This document shows positions 37,651 to 46,751 of a stretch of 64,000 nucleotides of DNA, piece after piece. The notes under the pieces are model-generated. The model worked only from the letters and a program-made list of their open reading frames with translations, searched no databases and was not told the origin of the DNA. The position numbers and the translations under genes are program-made. Source of the DNA: Acetispira formosa (nom. nud.) (GTDB taxonomy: Bacteria; Desulfobacterota; Desulfarculia; Adiutricales; Adiutricaceae); contig CP026657.1 in NCBI GenBank assembly GCA_023525915.1, positions 1,922,001-1,986,000 of the forward strand. The letters are read 5' to 3'. Positions within the stretch are counted from its first letter, which is position 1. Each line of letters starts with the position of its first letter.

Positions 37651-37717
37651 GGTCACCCGCTATAGCAAAATTTTAAGCGTTACACGGTACTGGGGCAGGG
37701 ATGACAAAAGCTTTAGA

Positions 37718-37803
37718 ATTGCCGCCCAAGCCGCTTCCCGGCCGAAAGCCCTGGCTGGTCGAAACCGCTACATCGGACCCGTCCCGTGCGGACCACGCAC
37801 AAT
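37718..37803. repeat. Repeat family F/G segment overlapping the rnc 3' end
   Basis: Contains TTCCCGGCCGAAA, CTGGTCGAAACCGC and CATCGG, as in family F. It ends with GTCCCGTGCGGACCACGCAC (37781-37800), the inverse of the string at 51271-51290. The last 11 codons of rnc and its stop codon lie inside this segment. Confidence 0.7.
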
Positions 37804-38490
37804 AGCCTTTTTTTTCAGGATGGTCAAGGCTTCGCGGGCCGCTTTCTGCTCGGCCTCTTTCTTGGAACCGGCCTCGGCCTTGGCCAGCTGCTCGTCGCCA
37901 AGGCGAATGGCCATGGTGAATATGCGGGCGTGGGGCGGCCCCTGGGTGTCCACCAGTTCATAATGCGGAATCCCCAGCCCCTGCCCTTGAGTCTCTTCCT
38001 GAAGGCGGGTTTTGAAATCGGAAAGTATGTCTTCCCATGAATCCGGCTGGCTGAGGTAGGGCTTCCACAAGCGGCGGGCCACATCAATGGCCGCCGGCAA
38101 GCCCCCGTCGAGATAGACCGCGCCCAGAAGGGCCTCCATGGCGTCGGCCAGAACAGAGGGTTTGTCGCGGCCGCCGCCGTGCAGCTCCCCCGGCCCCAGA
38201 ATCAACGCCTCACCCAGCCGGAGGCGCTTGGCCACCTCCGCCAGCCGCGCTTCGCAGACCAGACCGGCCCGGATGCGCGACATGTCCCCCTCTGACAGAT
38301 GAGGATCGTGGTGGTAAAGGATGTCGCTGATGATGAGATCCAGCACCGCGTCGCCAAGGAACTCCAGCCGCTGGTTGTCGATCTCCTGGTGTTCGTCGCA
38401 GTCATGCCGACAGACCACTGTTGAGCGGTGAGTCAGAGCCGCCGTCAGGAGGTCGGGGTGTTCGAATTTATACTTCAGTCTGTCCAGCAT
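37768..38490 (-). CDS. rnc: Ribonuclease III
   Basis: Cleaves double-stranded RNA, including rRNA precursors. 240 residues from the chosen start. The signature NQRLEFLGDAVLDL is at about 39-52, the second acidic site ADAMEALLGAVYLDGG at about 112-127. The C-terminal dsRNA-binding domain runs from about 155 to 225 and ends in GSKKEAEQKAAREAL. A TTG start at 38547 would overlap mpl; the ATG at 38490 fits the normal N-terminus. The last residues (VRGPHGTGPM) come from a repeat element, so the native tail has probably been replaced. Confidence 0.94.
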   Translation of the reverse strand: MLDRLKYKFEHPDLLTAALTHRSTVVCRHDCDEHQEIDNQRLEFLGDAVLDLIISDILYHHDPHLSEGDMSRIRAGLVCEARLAEVAKRLRLGEALILGPGELHGGGRDKPSVLADAMEALLGAVYLDGGLPAAIDVARRLWKPYLSQPDSWEDILSDFKTRLQEETQGQGLGIPHYELVDTQGPPHARIFTMAIRLGDEQLAKAEAGSKKEAEQKAAREALTILKKKAIVRGPHGTGPM

Positions 38491-38522
38491 ACTTTTATCA
38501 CCGGGGTTCGGAAGTTTGCGTT

Positions 38523-39992
38523 TTATTTTTGGCCGAGGCGGCCGCAAAGATATTCAGCCAGGCCGTCAAATCCGCCGTTGGACATGATGACCACCAAATC
38601 GCCCGGCCGGGCTTCTTCAACTACGGCCCGGCCCAGGCTCAACCCGTCTTCAAACAGTGAGGCTTTGGGGCCGAGATCGGCGGCCAGGAGGCGGCCATCC
38701 AAGCGGTCGCCCTCCGGGGATTTTTCCGGGCTGGGCGGCAGACGAAGGAAAACCCGGTCAGCTCCACCCAGAGCCCGGACGTAATCCTTCTGAAAAACGG
38801 CCCGGCGGCTGGTGTTGCTGCGGGGCTCAAAAGCGGCTAAAAGGCGGCGGCCGGGGTGGGCCCGTTTCAGGGCGGCGATGGTTTTTTCCACTGCCGTAGG
38901 GTGGTGGGCGAAATCATCCACCAGAAGAATTCCGCCCAAATTCCCCAAAACTTCCTGGCGGCGTTTTACGCCCTGAAAACCGGCCAGAGCCAGCCCCAGG
39001 CAGCGGCCGTCGCCGCCCGAACCAACGAAAGCGGCTGAGGCCGCCGCCGCGTTCAGGACATTATACACCCCCGGACGGGGTAACGACAAGCGGGCGTAAA
39101 ATCCGCCCGGCCCGATCAGCTCAAAATCCGAACCGCCGCCGTTCTCCTCAATGGCCACCACCCGCCAGTCGTTATCCTCATTAAGGCCGTAAAATTCAAC
39201 CGGTGCCGGGCAAACAGCCGCGACTTTTCTGACCAGCGGATCGTCGCCCCAGGCAATCAGACGGCCGTCGGGCGGGATGAGTTTCATCAAGCTTTCAAAG
39301 GCGGCCGCCACCGCGTTCAGATCGGGATAGATATCGGCGTGATCAAATTCCACTGAAGTCAGGATGACTGTGTGGGGGCGGTAATGGATGAATTTTGGCA
39401 CCTTGTTGAAAAAGGCGCTGTCGTATTCATCGCCTTCAATTATGAACCACTCTCCGCCGGAAATGCGCCAGGGCCGGGGAAAATCCAGCGCGGCCCCGCC
39501 GATGAGAAAGCCCGGCCTGAGCCCCGCCTCATCCCAGATGCGGGCGGCCAGGGCCGTGGTGGTGGTCTTGCCGTGGCTGCCGGCCACCACCACGTTCCTG
39601 GTTCGGTTCATGAACAATGCGCCCAGCGTCTGGGGGAGCGAGAGGTAATGGAGCCGCCGTTCCTTCACCGCCTCCAGCACCGGAAACTGGCGGGTGACGA
39701 CATTGCCGACCACGACCAGGTCGCATTCCAAAGGCAGTGTCTCCGGGCCATAGCCGTCGAAAACCGCGGCTTGTATTTCCTTCAGAATATCGCTCATGGG
39801 CGGATAGAGGCCGGAATCGGAACCGGTCACTTTAAAACCGGCTTCTTTCAGAAGACCGGCCAGGGCGGTCATGGCTACGCCGCCGATGCCGATGAGGTGA
39901 ACCGACAGTTTTGACGGGTCTTTTCCGGCTGTTTTTAAGAAATCAGGCGGCAGAGTATTTAGCGTGTGGTCAAGTTCAAACATGTTTTTCAC
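38523..39992 (-). CDS. mpl: UDP-N-acetylmuramate:L-Ala-gamma-D-Glu-meso-DAP ligase
   Basis: Reattaches recycled murein tripeptide to UDP-MurNAc in the cytoplasm. 489 residues. Mur-ligase features: LIGIGGVAMTALAGLL near 33-48, ATP loop GSHGKTTTT near 137-145, and the Mpl-type stretch EGDEYDSAFFNKVPKF near 182-197. EFDHADIYP and DDFAHHPTA follow. The EYDSAFF and FAHHPTA pattern separates Mpl from MurC. The GTG at 39992 overlaps the trkH stop; an ATG three codons later is an alternative. With AmgK and MurU it makes a second recycling activity in this region. Confidence 0.9.
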   Translation of the reverse strand: MKNMFELDHTLNTLPPDFLKTAGKDPSKLSVHLIGIGGVAMTALAGLLKEAGFKVTGSDSGLYPPMSDILKEIQAAVFDGYGPETLPLECDLVVVGNVVTRQFPVLEAVKERRLHYLSLPQTLGALFMNRTRNVVVAGSHGKTTTTALAARIWDEAGLRPGFLIGGAALDFPRPWRISGGEWFIIEGDEYDSAFFNKVPKFIHYRPHTVILTSVEFDHADIYPDLNAVAAAFESLMKLIPPDGRLIAWGDDPLVRKVAAVCPAPVEFYGLNEDNDWRVVAIEENGGGSDFELIGPGGFYARLSLPRPGVYNVLNAAAASAAFVGSGGDGRCLGLALAGFQGVKRRQEVLGNLGGILLVDDFAHHPTAVEKTIAALKRAHPGRRLLAAFEPRSNTSRRAVFQKDYVRALGGADRVFLRLPPSPEKSPEGDRLDGRLLAADLGPKASLFEDGLSLGRAVVEEARPGDLVVIMSNGGFDGLAEYLCGRLGQK

Positions 39993-41452
39993 TTTTTCCA
40001 GAATTCAGGCAGAAATAATATCATAAGGCTGAAAAATTCCAAACGGCCCATGAACATGCAGAAACTCAGAATGCCTTTAGCCGCCCAGGGCAGGTGGCCG
40101 AAGTTGTCGGCCGGGCCAACCGCTCCCAAACCTATGCCGACGTTGCCCAGGGCCGAGGCCGAGGCCGACAGGGCCGTCAGGAGGTCCAGATCCATGGCGG
40201 CCAGGGCCAGGGTGGAGACGGCCACAACCATAAAATAAATGGCGCAGAAAGCCCAGGTGGCGCTCATCACTGATTCCGGCACGGCCTGCCCCCCAAGGCG
40301 TATGGGAATGACCGCCCGTGGATGAATGTGCTGGCGCAGGGTGCGGTAGACGCCTTTGAACAGGAGAATCCAGCGGATACATTTCAAGCCGCCGCTGGTG
40401 GAGCCTGAACAGCCGCCCACAAAGAACAGGACGAAGAGAACGCCCTGGCTGAAATGGGGCCAGTGGGCCCAGTCAGTGGTAATGAAGCCAGTGGTGCTGA
40501 TGATGGATACCACCTGAAAAAAAGCTTCGCGGACGGTATCCAGCATGCTGTCATAATAATTGTGAGCGGTCAATGAGGCGCTGACCAAGAGACTGGCCAC
40601 CACGATTATGCCGATGAAAACCCGGCTTTCCGTATTCTTGAACAGGGCTTTCCAATCGCCTTTGGCCGCCTGGTAGTAGAGGGCGAAGTTGATGCTGGAA
40701 ATGGTGATGAAGATTGTCAGCACCACTTCCACATAGGGACTGTCATAATGGCCGATGGACGCGTTTTTGTTGGCGAACCCGCCGGTGGCCATGGCGCTGA
40801 AGGTATGGCAGAGGCTGTCGAACCAGTCCAGCCCCCCCACCATCAAAAGAGCGGCCAGAAGGATGGTGAAGCTGATATAAATCAGCCACAGGGTCTTGGC
40901 CGTCTGGGCCACTCGAGGCCGGATTTTTTGCTGGCCGAGACTGCTTTCGTTTTTGAACAATTGAACACCGCTAATGCCAAAGAACGGCAGCACGGCCAGC
41001 ATCAGCACAATGATGCCCATGCCGCCGAGCCAATGGGTAAGGCAGCGCCAGAATAAAATGCCGTTCGGCAACGCTTCAATGTTGGTGACCACAGTGGCCC
41101 CGGTGGTCGAAAAGCCGGAAAAGGATTCGAAGACCCCATCCCAAAAGCCCGGAAGCGAGCCTGTCAGCCAATAGGGCAACGCCCCCATCAGGCCGATCAT
41201 CAGCCAGACTATGCCCACCGTAGCCAACCCGTCGCGGCTTCTGGCCTCGCCCAGATCGTGGCCGTGCCCCTGAAAAATCAGGAGGCCTCCCACAAGGGCT
41301 GTCGCGCCTGAACTGATTAAAAAGGGCATGGCGGTGCCGTCGTCATAAATCAGGGCCGGAATCAGGGGCAGCAAAAGGCTGGCGGCCAGAAGAAGAATCA
41401 TCCAGCCGCACATGTAGAATATGAGACGGAATTTGACCGCCAGCCGCATCAT
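39989..41452 (-). CDS. trkH: Trk-type potassium uptake membrane subunit TrkH
   Basis: Potassium channel-like transporter in the inner membrane, working with TrkA. 487 residues with about ten to twelve membrane spans. Selectivity-filter-like Gly-containing loops follow the TrkH/KtrB plan: FSTTGATVVTN near 110-120, SAMATGGFANKN near 222-233, STTGFITTDWA near 320-330, and GGCSGSTSGGLKC near 352-364. It starts two bases after the trkA stop, so trkA and trkH are one unit, with mpl overlapping downstream. Confidence 0.94.
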   Translation of the reverse strand: MMRLAVKFRLIFYMCGWMILLLAASLLLPLIPALIYDDGTAMPFLISSGATALVGGLLIFQGHGHDLGEARSRDGLATVGIVWLMIGLMGALPYWLTGSLPGFWDGVFESFSGFSTTGATVVTNIEALPNGILFWRCLTHWLGGMGIIVLMLAVLPFFGISGVQLFKNESSLGQQKIRPRVAQTAKTLWLIYISFTILLAALLMVGGLDWFDSLCHTFSAMATGGFANKNASIGHYDSPYVEVVLTIFITISSINFALYYQAAKGDWKALFKNTESRVFIGIIVVASLLVSASLTAHNYYDSMLDTVREAFFQVVSIISTTGFITTDWAHWPHFSQGVLFVLFFVGGCSGSTSGGLKCIRWILLFKGVYRTLRQHIHPRAVIPIRLGGQAVPESVMSATWAFCAIYFMVVAVSTLALAAMDLDLLTALSASASALGNVGIGLGAVGPADNFGHLPWAAKGILSFCMFMGRLEFFSLMILFLPEFWKK

Positions 41453-41454
41453 TG

Positions 41455-42819
41455 CTATTTACCCCCTAAAAGCTTTTCCAGGCTGGATATGGCTTCGCCT
41501 TTGGCCACGACGGCCAGAATGTCGCCGCTGTCGATGACGGTGTTGCCTTTGGGAATGATAATGGCTTCACCCCTGATGAGGGCCAGAATAAGGGCGCCTT
41601 CAGGAAATTTGATCTCCATCAGTTTGTGGCCGGCCGCCTTTGATTTTGGCATAACCTGATATTCAATGATCTCGGCGTCTTCATTAGCCAGGGTGGCCAC
41701 GGAAATGACCCGGCCCCGCCGGATGTTTTTCAGAACCGCCGACACAGCCGCCAACCGGGCCGAGACCATAGCCTCCAGGCCGATGGATGAGACCAGTTGA
41801 GCATACGAAAAACGATTGACCCTGGTGATGGTGTGGCGCGCGCCCAGGCGCTTGGCCAGCAGACAGGAGATGAGATTTTTCTCGTCATCAGTGGAAACCG
41901 CTATGAAAACATCGCAGTCGCCCGCGCTCTCATCCATCAAGAGATCCTGATCAGTGCCGTCGCCCTTCAGCACCATGGTTTTTTTTAGCCGGGCACTGAG
42001 GTATTCAGCGCGTTCTCCGTCCAGCTCTATGAGCTTGATGTTGAAGCGCCGTTCGTCATTTTCCAGCCGTTTGGCCAGAAGGTAGCCCACCTCGCCGCCG
42101 CCTATGATGACCACATTTTTGATCGGCTCTGGATCCAGCCCGAAAAAATCATGAACCTGCTTTGAATCTTCACTGCTGGCGGCCACATAAACCAGATCTC
42201 CCGGCCGCAGTATGGTGTCGCCCTTGGGGATAACCAGGTCATGGCGGCGGTAAATGGCGGCTATCAGAACATCAATGCCCCGGTCACGGGGCAGGAGTTC
42301 CATCAGGGGTTTACCCAGAAGGTGGTGTTTGCGCGGCAGGCGCATGCCAACCAGCTTCAGCTGCCCCCTGGCCACATCGATAACGTCAGAAGCGCCGGGA
42401 AACTCAATGAAGTCAATAATGGTCTCCACCGCTTCCCAACTGGGGTTGATGATCAGATTTATGCCAAAATCGGATCGGAGCTTTTTCTCGCCAAAAAATT
42501 CATAATATCCGGCCGCCCTGATGCGGGCCACCCGCCTGGTGTCAGGCTGGGCCATGAGCTGGGCCATGCGGCAGACCAGGATGTTGGTTTCGTCATTGCC
42601 GGTGACAGCCACCACCAGCTCGGCCGTGCTCAGCCCGGCCGCGGCCAGGGTTTCGGGATTGGCCCCGAACCCGGTCACGGTCTGTACATCCAGGGATTCA
42701 GCCACCTGGTTCAGGCGGTCGCGGTCGCGGTCGATGAGGATGACATCGGCCTGTTCCTTGACCAGCTTGGCGGCGATATGGTAGCCCACCTCGCCCGCAC
42801 CGACCACGATGACCCGCAT
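41455..42819 (-). CDS. trkA: Trk potassium transporter peripheral subunit TrkA
   Basis: Cytoplasmic NAD(H)/nucleotide-binding gating subunit for TrkH. 454 residues with two tandem RCK halves. Rossmann motif 1 is VVGAGEVGYHIA at 5-16. Motif 2 is IIGGGEVGYLLAKRL near 237-251. Each is followed by a TrkA-C domain. The full double-length form is the E. coli-like TrkA and not the half-length KtrA. It lies four bases after the metG stop, extending the tightly packed minus-strand run metG, trkA, trkH, mpl, rnc. Confidence 0.95.
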   Translation of the reverse strand: MRVIVVGAGEVGYHIAAKLVKEQADVILIDRDRDRLNQVAESLDVQTVTGFGANPETLAAAGLSTAELVVAVTGNDETNILVCRMAQLMAQPDTRRVARIRAAGYYEFFGEKKLRSDFGINLIINPSWEAVETIIDFIEFPGASDVIDVARGQLKLVGMRLPRKHHLLGKPLMELLPRDRGIDVLIAAIYRRHDLVIPKGDTILRPGDLVYVAASSEDSKQVHDFFGLDPEPIKNVVIIGGGEVGYLLAKRLENDERRFNIKLIELDGERAEYLSARLKKTMVLKGDGTDQDLLMDESAGDCDVFIAVSTDDEKNLISCLLAKRLGARHTITRVNRFSYAQLVSSIGLEAMVSARLAAVSAVLKNIRRGRVISVATLANEDAEIIEYQVMPKSKAAGHKLMEIKFPEGALILALIRGEAIIIPKGNTVIDSGDILAVVAKGEAISSLEKLLGGK

Positions 42820-42823
42820 ATCG

Positions 42824-44815
42824 TCAGGACACTTTCGAGCCGCTGGGCATGGGCGCGGCGGTGGTCAGGAGCGAAAGCAATTCTTCCTGCCCGTCTTCCC
42901 GGCGGGAGGCGGCCAGCACCATGCCCTGGGAGGGAATGCCCATCAGCTTGGCCGGGGCCAGATTGGCCACTATAACCACTGAACGGCCGACCATGTCTTC
43001 CGGCGTATAGTGTTTGGCCATGCCGGCTACGATGGTGCGTTCCTCATCACCGGTTTTGACGGTGAGTTTCAGGAGCTTTTCACTTTTGGGGACCGCTTCG
43101 GCCGCGATGACCTCGGCCACCCGCAGGTCGAGCCTTTTGAATTCCTCAAAAGTGATGACCTCAGCGGGCTGAATGTCGCCTTTAGCCGCTTTCTTGGCCG
43201 GGACGTCCGCTTCTTTTTTCGCTTTTTCCTCAACCTTCTTGGGCGATTCAGGCGCTTTGGCCGAAGAGGCTTTGGTCGCGGCCTTCTCGCCGCCGAATTC
43301 CACCCGTGGGAAGAAAGGTTCTCCGGCGGCCATGGGACGGCCGGGGATGAGCATAGACTGGAGCTTGGCCAGGTCCAAAGTCATATTGCCGGGTTCCAGG
43401 CCCAGACGCCGCCACATTTCTTCACCGGTAGCGGGCATGACCGGCCAGATCATGGCCCCCACCAGAGCCAGGCCGGTGATCAGACGGTGAAAGACGGCCT
43501 TGAGGTGATCGGCCTTGGCCGGATCTTTGGCCAGAGCCCAGGGCGCTTCGCTGTCGATGAGCTTGTTGAGCATAGTAATGAATTCCCAGGTGACGGTCAG
43601 CGCCCGGTGGGGAGCCATAGCCCGGAAATTGCCCTGATATTCAGCCAGGATTTGTTCGGTGACGCGTTTGCCCCAGTTGCTTTCATCAGCCAGAGTTTTC
43701 CAATCCGGCATAACGCCGCCGCCGAACTTGGCCAGCATGGTCAGGGTGCGCTGCCAGAGGTTGCCAAGGTCGTTGGCCAGATCGGCGTTGTAGCGGCCGA
43801 CCAGAGCGTCCTCAACAAATTCGCTGTCAAGGCCGAAGACCATGTCGCGGCACAGGAAATAGCGGAAAGCATCCACTCCATAAATGTCGGCCAGCTTCAG
43901 GGCGTCGACCACGTTGCCGATGGATTTGCCCATTTTGGCCTGGCCGATCTGCCAATAGCCGTGAACGTTGAGGTGCTGATACAGGGGCAGCCCGGCCGCC
44001 TTCAGCATGGTGGGCCAGAAAATGGCATGCGGCTTGAGAATGTCTTTGGCAACGAAATGCTGGGCTGAGGGCCAGTATTTCTGAAAGAGTTCGCCGTCCG
44101 GCCAGCCGAGCACGCTGATATAGCTGATGAGGGCGTCAAACCAGACATAGGTGACGAATTTATTGTCGAAAGGCATTTCAATGCCCCAGGTCAGCCTGGT
44201 TTTGGGGCGGCTGATGCAGAGGTCGTCCAGCGGCTCGCGCAGGAGGCCGAGCACCTCATTGCGATAGCGTTCGGGCCGGATGAAATCGGGGTTCTTTTTA
44301 ATGTGGTCGATGAGCCAATCCTGATAATTGCTCATTCTGAAGAAGTAATTTTCTTCCGCGATATATTGAGGCTTGGTCTTGTGATCGGGGCATTCGCCAT
44401 CCACCAGCTCTTTTTCAGTATAAAAGCGCTCGCAGCCGAAGCAGTAATAGCCGCCGTAATCACCATAATAGATGTCGCCTTTCTTGTTGACGATATCCAG
44501 AAACTGGTTGACGGCTTTTTTATGGCGCTCTTCAGTGGTGCGGATGAAATCGCTGTTCTGGATTTCAAGTTTGGGCCAGGTAGCCCTGAACAGCCCGCTG
44601 ATATAGTCCACATACTGAGCCGGAGTCTCGCCGTTTTTTTCAGCGGCCTGAACTATTTTGTCGCCGTGTTCGTCAGTGCCGGTGATGAAGCGGGCATCAT
44701 AGCCGGTGAGGCGATGGAACCTGGTGACTGAATCAGTGACAATTGTGGTATAGGCGTGGCCGAGATGCGGCTTGGCGTTGACATAATAAATCGGAGTAGT
44801 GGCATAGAAGCGCAT
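42824..44815 (-). CDS. metG: Methionyl-tRNA synthetase
   Basis: Charges tRNA-Met and initiator tRNA. 663 residues. HIGH reads HLGHAYTT near 17-24. A zinc-binding insert has CFGCERFYTEKELVDGECPD (about 128-147), and the KMSKS loop reads KMGKSIGNV. A Lys/Ala-rich linker (about 520-555) precedes a C-terminal EMAP-type tRNA-binding domain with DLRVAEVIAAEAVPKSEKLL. The open frame continues 59 codons upstream through repeat A copy 5. That part is not protein-like, and the ATG at 44815 has an AAGGATC site. Confidence 0.96.
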   Translation of the reverse strand: MRFYATTPIYYVNAKPHLGHAYTTIVTDSVTRFHRLTGYDARFITGTDEHGDKIVQAAEKNGETPAQYVDYISGLFRATWPKLEIQNSDFIRTTEERHKKAVNQFLDIVNKKGDIYYGDYGGYYCFGCERFYTEKELVDGECPDHKTKPQYIAEENYFFRMSNYQDWLIDHIKKNPDFIRPERYRNEVLGLLREPLDDLCISRPKTRLTWGIEMPFDNKFVTYVWFDALISYISVLGWPDGELFQKYWPSAQHFVAKDILKPHAIFWPTMLKAAGLPLYQHLNVHGYWQIGQAKMGKSIGNVVDALKLADIYGVDAFRYFLCRDMVFGLDSEFVEDALVGRYNADLANDLGNLWQRTLTMLAKFGGGVMPDWKTLADESNWGKRVTEQILAEYQGNFRAMAPHRALTVTWEFITMLNKLIDSEAPWALAKDPAKADHLKAVFHRLITGLALVGAMIWPVMPATGEEMWRRLGLEPGNMTLDLAKLQSMLIPGRPMAAGEPFFPRVEFGGEKAATKASSAKAPESPKKVEEKAKKEADVPAKKAAKGDIQPAEVITFEEFKRLDLRVAEVIAAEAVPKSEKLLKLTVKTGDEERTIVAGMAKHYTPEDMVGRSVVIVANLAPAKLMGIPSQGMVLAASRREDGQEELLSLLTTAAPMPSGSKVS

Positions 44816-44829
44816 AATTAGATCCTTTG

Positions 44830-44909
44830 TGCCGGGCGGGGCCCGGACCCTATGTCTATGTGGCGGTTTCCCGTAATAATTTCGGCGGCTATCATAAGTA
44901 TTAAGAGCG
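44830..44909 (-). repeat. Repeat family A, copy 5
   Basis: Reads on the minus strand from CTCTTAATACTTATGATAGC to GGTCCGGGCCCCGCCCGGC. It lies just upstream of metG and extends the metG frame artificially. Confidence 0.85.
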
Positions 44910-45067
44910 TTGTTCCCTTGGGCCTCTCCCGCCTTACCTATAACTGTCCATAATAAAGCCTGTAAAAAAACATCGCAAGTGGAAAAATACAATTATTGAA
45001 GAGGAATAAGGAAAAATGCCACCAGGCCTACACTCCTTACCTCTTTTCAATCAGCCGCCCTTTCCCG

Positions 45068-45240
45068 GCTATTCTAAATTATGGTTTTTCCCTTGAACTT
45101 ACCGCCCTTCCGCTACACAAAAAGCGTGGTTTTTGTTTCGCGAGCAGCTATTTTTCCGTCAAAACCAGTCGCTGGCGCTCCGTCTCGCTACGCTCGACCC
45201 CGGCTTTATGCGGCGGCGCCGGCCATAATTAGAATTGCTG
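45068..45240 (+). repeat. Repeat family B, copy 8
   Basis: A near full-length copy with both inverted ends (GCTATTCTAAATTATGG at the left, CCATAATTAGAATTGCTG at the right). The core has ACACAAAAAGCGTGGTTTTT. It stands in direct tandem with copy 9. Confidence 0.85.
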
Positions 45241-45249
45241 ACCCTTTCC

Positions 45250-45424
45250 CAGCAATTCTCAAAGTACACTTTTTCCCTTGAACTTACGGTCCCTCCGCTA
45301 CACAAAAAGCATGGTTTTTGTTTCGCGAGCGGCTATTTTCCGTCAAAACCAGTCGCTGGCGCTCCGTCTCGCTACGCTCGACCCCGGCTTTATGCGGCGG
45401 CGTCGGCCATAATTAGAATTGCTG
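45250..45424 (+). repeat. Repeat family B, copy 9
   Basis: Direct tandem copy of the preceding element, separated by nine bases. The left end CAGCAATTCTCAAAGTA is diverged; the right end GCCATAATTAGAATTGCTG is intact. Confidence 0.85.
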
Positions 45425-45502
45425 GCCCTTTCCCTCCACACTTGAGATTTTGGGGGGGTGATGTAATATTTGACAGTTAAATCAAAATGTCAGGAATAAA
45501 AT

Positions 45503-46288
45503 ATGTACTTTTCTTCCCTAAATGAGCCTGAAAACACTTCCACCTCTGGTATCCTTGAAAGCACGAGCAACGGCTGGCGCACCATGTGGAAAGACGACGG
45601 CACTGATTACCCGGCCCTGTTGAACGACTTTCTGGCCGGCAAACTGGACTCGGAAGAATTTAAAAGCGATTACAGCACCAGCGTTCATCAGGTCAATGCT
45701 CTGGGACGACGCTTCATCTTCAAACATTATTACAAACTGGAACCAAGACGCGAAAAACGTCTCTGGCACCGCATGGCCGGAACTTTTTACTCCCGCATTT
45801 TTAAAATCACTCAAAAAGCGGTTCAGCGCGGCTGCACAAACGCTCAGGAGATTTTTCTGGTCACCGAGCAGTTCCAGGGCCCTTATTCCAAAGAAGTCTG
45901 GCTCATCGCTGAATATATTGAGGGGAGCCCCCTCGGAGGCCACCCCCTCGAACTCTGGCGGGAAAAAGTTTTTCGCACCATCGCCCATATCCATCAGTGC
46001 GGCATGGCCTCCAATGACCTTCATCCACATAATATGATCCTGACCCCGGATAACGAAATAAAACTGATTGACGTATCCATCAACAGCCCGGTGATAATCT
46101 GCCAAATGAAAGATCTGGTACGCCTGCGCCGCCACTTTGGCGATGAGCCGCCTTTTAAGGAAATTCTGCTCTCCACCCCCGGCCGACGCTTCCTCTATTC
46201 AATGGTTCGAACCCGTGACTGGTTCCGGCGAACTGTGCGTCGTCTTCAGGGCAAACGCAAAGACGGCCGCAAAAAATCACAGGCCTGA
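45503..46288 (+). CDS. LPS core kinase-like protein (RfaY/WaaY-type)
   Basis: A 261-residue protein-kinase-fold enzyme, likely to phosphorylate a sugar of the LPS core. N-lobe Lys is probably K74 in RRFIFKHYY. The catalytic loop is NDLHPHNM with D172 and N177 (residues 171-178), and the metal-binding Asp is D190 in KLIDVS. Lack of a signal peptide fits a cytoplasmic-face enzyme. The C-terminus is highly basic. An AGGAAT ribosome-binding site precedes the ATG. The next gene in the same direction is a phosphatase, across a block of repeats. Substrate is inferred from family only. Confidence 0.75.
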   Translation: MYFSSLNEPENTSTSGILESTSNGWRTMWKDDGTDYPALLNDFLAGKLDSEEFKSDYSTSVHQVNALGRRFIFKHYYKLEPRREKRLWHRMAGTFYSRIFKITQKAVQRGCTNAQEIFLVTEQFQGPYSKEVWLIAEYIEGSPLGGHPLELWREKVFRTIAHIHQCGMASNDLHPHNMILTPDNEIKLIDVSINSPVIICQMKDLVRLRRHFGDEPPFKEILLSTPGRRFLYSMVRTRDWFRRTVRRLQGKRKDGRKKSQA

Positions 46289-46329
46289 AAAGCGGAGACC
46301 CAGTACCGTGTTGCGGATGGCGATTGACC

Positions 46330-46420
46330 GCCGCCGGGAGAAATGTTTTTGCGATGGTCCTGATCCGGTTCCGGGGGGCGCGAGTCACGGGACCATCGCA
46401 AAAACATTTCTCCCGGCGGC
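46330..46420. repeat. Repeat family C, copy 3
   Basis: Outer arms as in copies 1 and 2. Inner arms read GCGATGGTCC and GGACCATCGC, different from both other copies but still complementary. Starts 42 bases after the LPS-kinase-like gene. Confidence 0.85.
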
Positions 46421-46710
46421 TACATGGTCGGCTTCCCCCAAGGCTGGAAAGTGAGCATAGGTAGAGCTGTAGCCTGAAGCCGGGGATTGTTTTTTTGTCC
46501 CGGCTCCGTGACTAGAAGTCATTTCATAAATATCTTTTTGCTCCCTGGCGTCGTTGCTCAGCCTTTTTAATGCTCGAAATATGTCGTATATTCCTGCGCT
46601 TAAAAAGCCTTCGCGCCTAGCCAGGAAACAAAAATCTTATTTATGAAATGACTTCTAAAGACCCCCTTCACCTCGCCGGGACAAAAAACAATCCCCGGCT
46701 TCAGGCGGGT
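46421..46710. repeat. Repeat family E, copy 2 (interrupted)
   Basis: Same hairpin as 15592-15731, with arms around GCCGGGGATTGTTTTTTTGT and its complement. Its centre is split at TA by the 141-bp element at 46515-46655. Confidence 0.85.
46515..46655. mobile_element. 141-bp MITE-like palindromic insertion with TA duplication
   Basis: Terminal inverted repeats GAAGTCATTTCATAAATA are perfect over 18 bases. The rest is an imperfect palindrome to the centre. TA lies on both sides (46513-46514 and 46656-46657). The uninterrupted relative at 15671-15688 has a single TA at the same place and matches on both sides. There is no coding capacity, so movement would need a transposase in trans. TA duplication is typical of Tc1/mariner/IS630-type elements. 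Confidence 0.85.
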
Positions 46711-46751
46711 TATAACTTACCAAAATTTTAAACTTTACACGGTACTAGAAT

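Noticed and set aside
37441-37963. 195-residue plus-strand frame between era and rnc
   Set aside because: It consists of repeats B, C and F plus antisense of rnc, with no protein family signal.
44816-44992. Longer metG N-terminus
   Set aside because: The extra 59 codons translate repeat A copy 5 and precede the normal MetRS start MRFYATTPIYYVNA.
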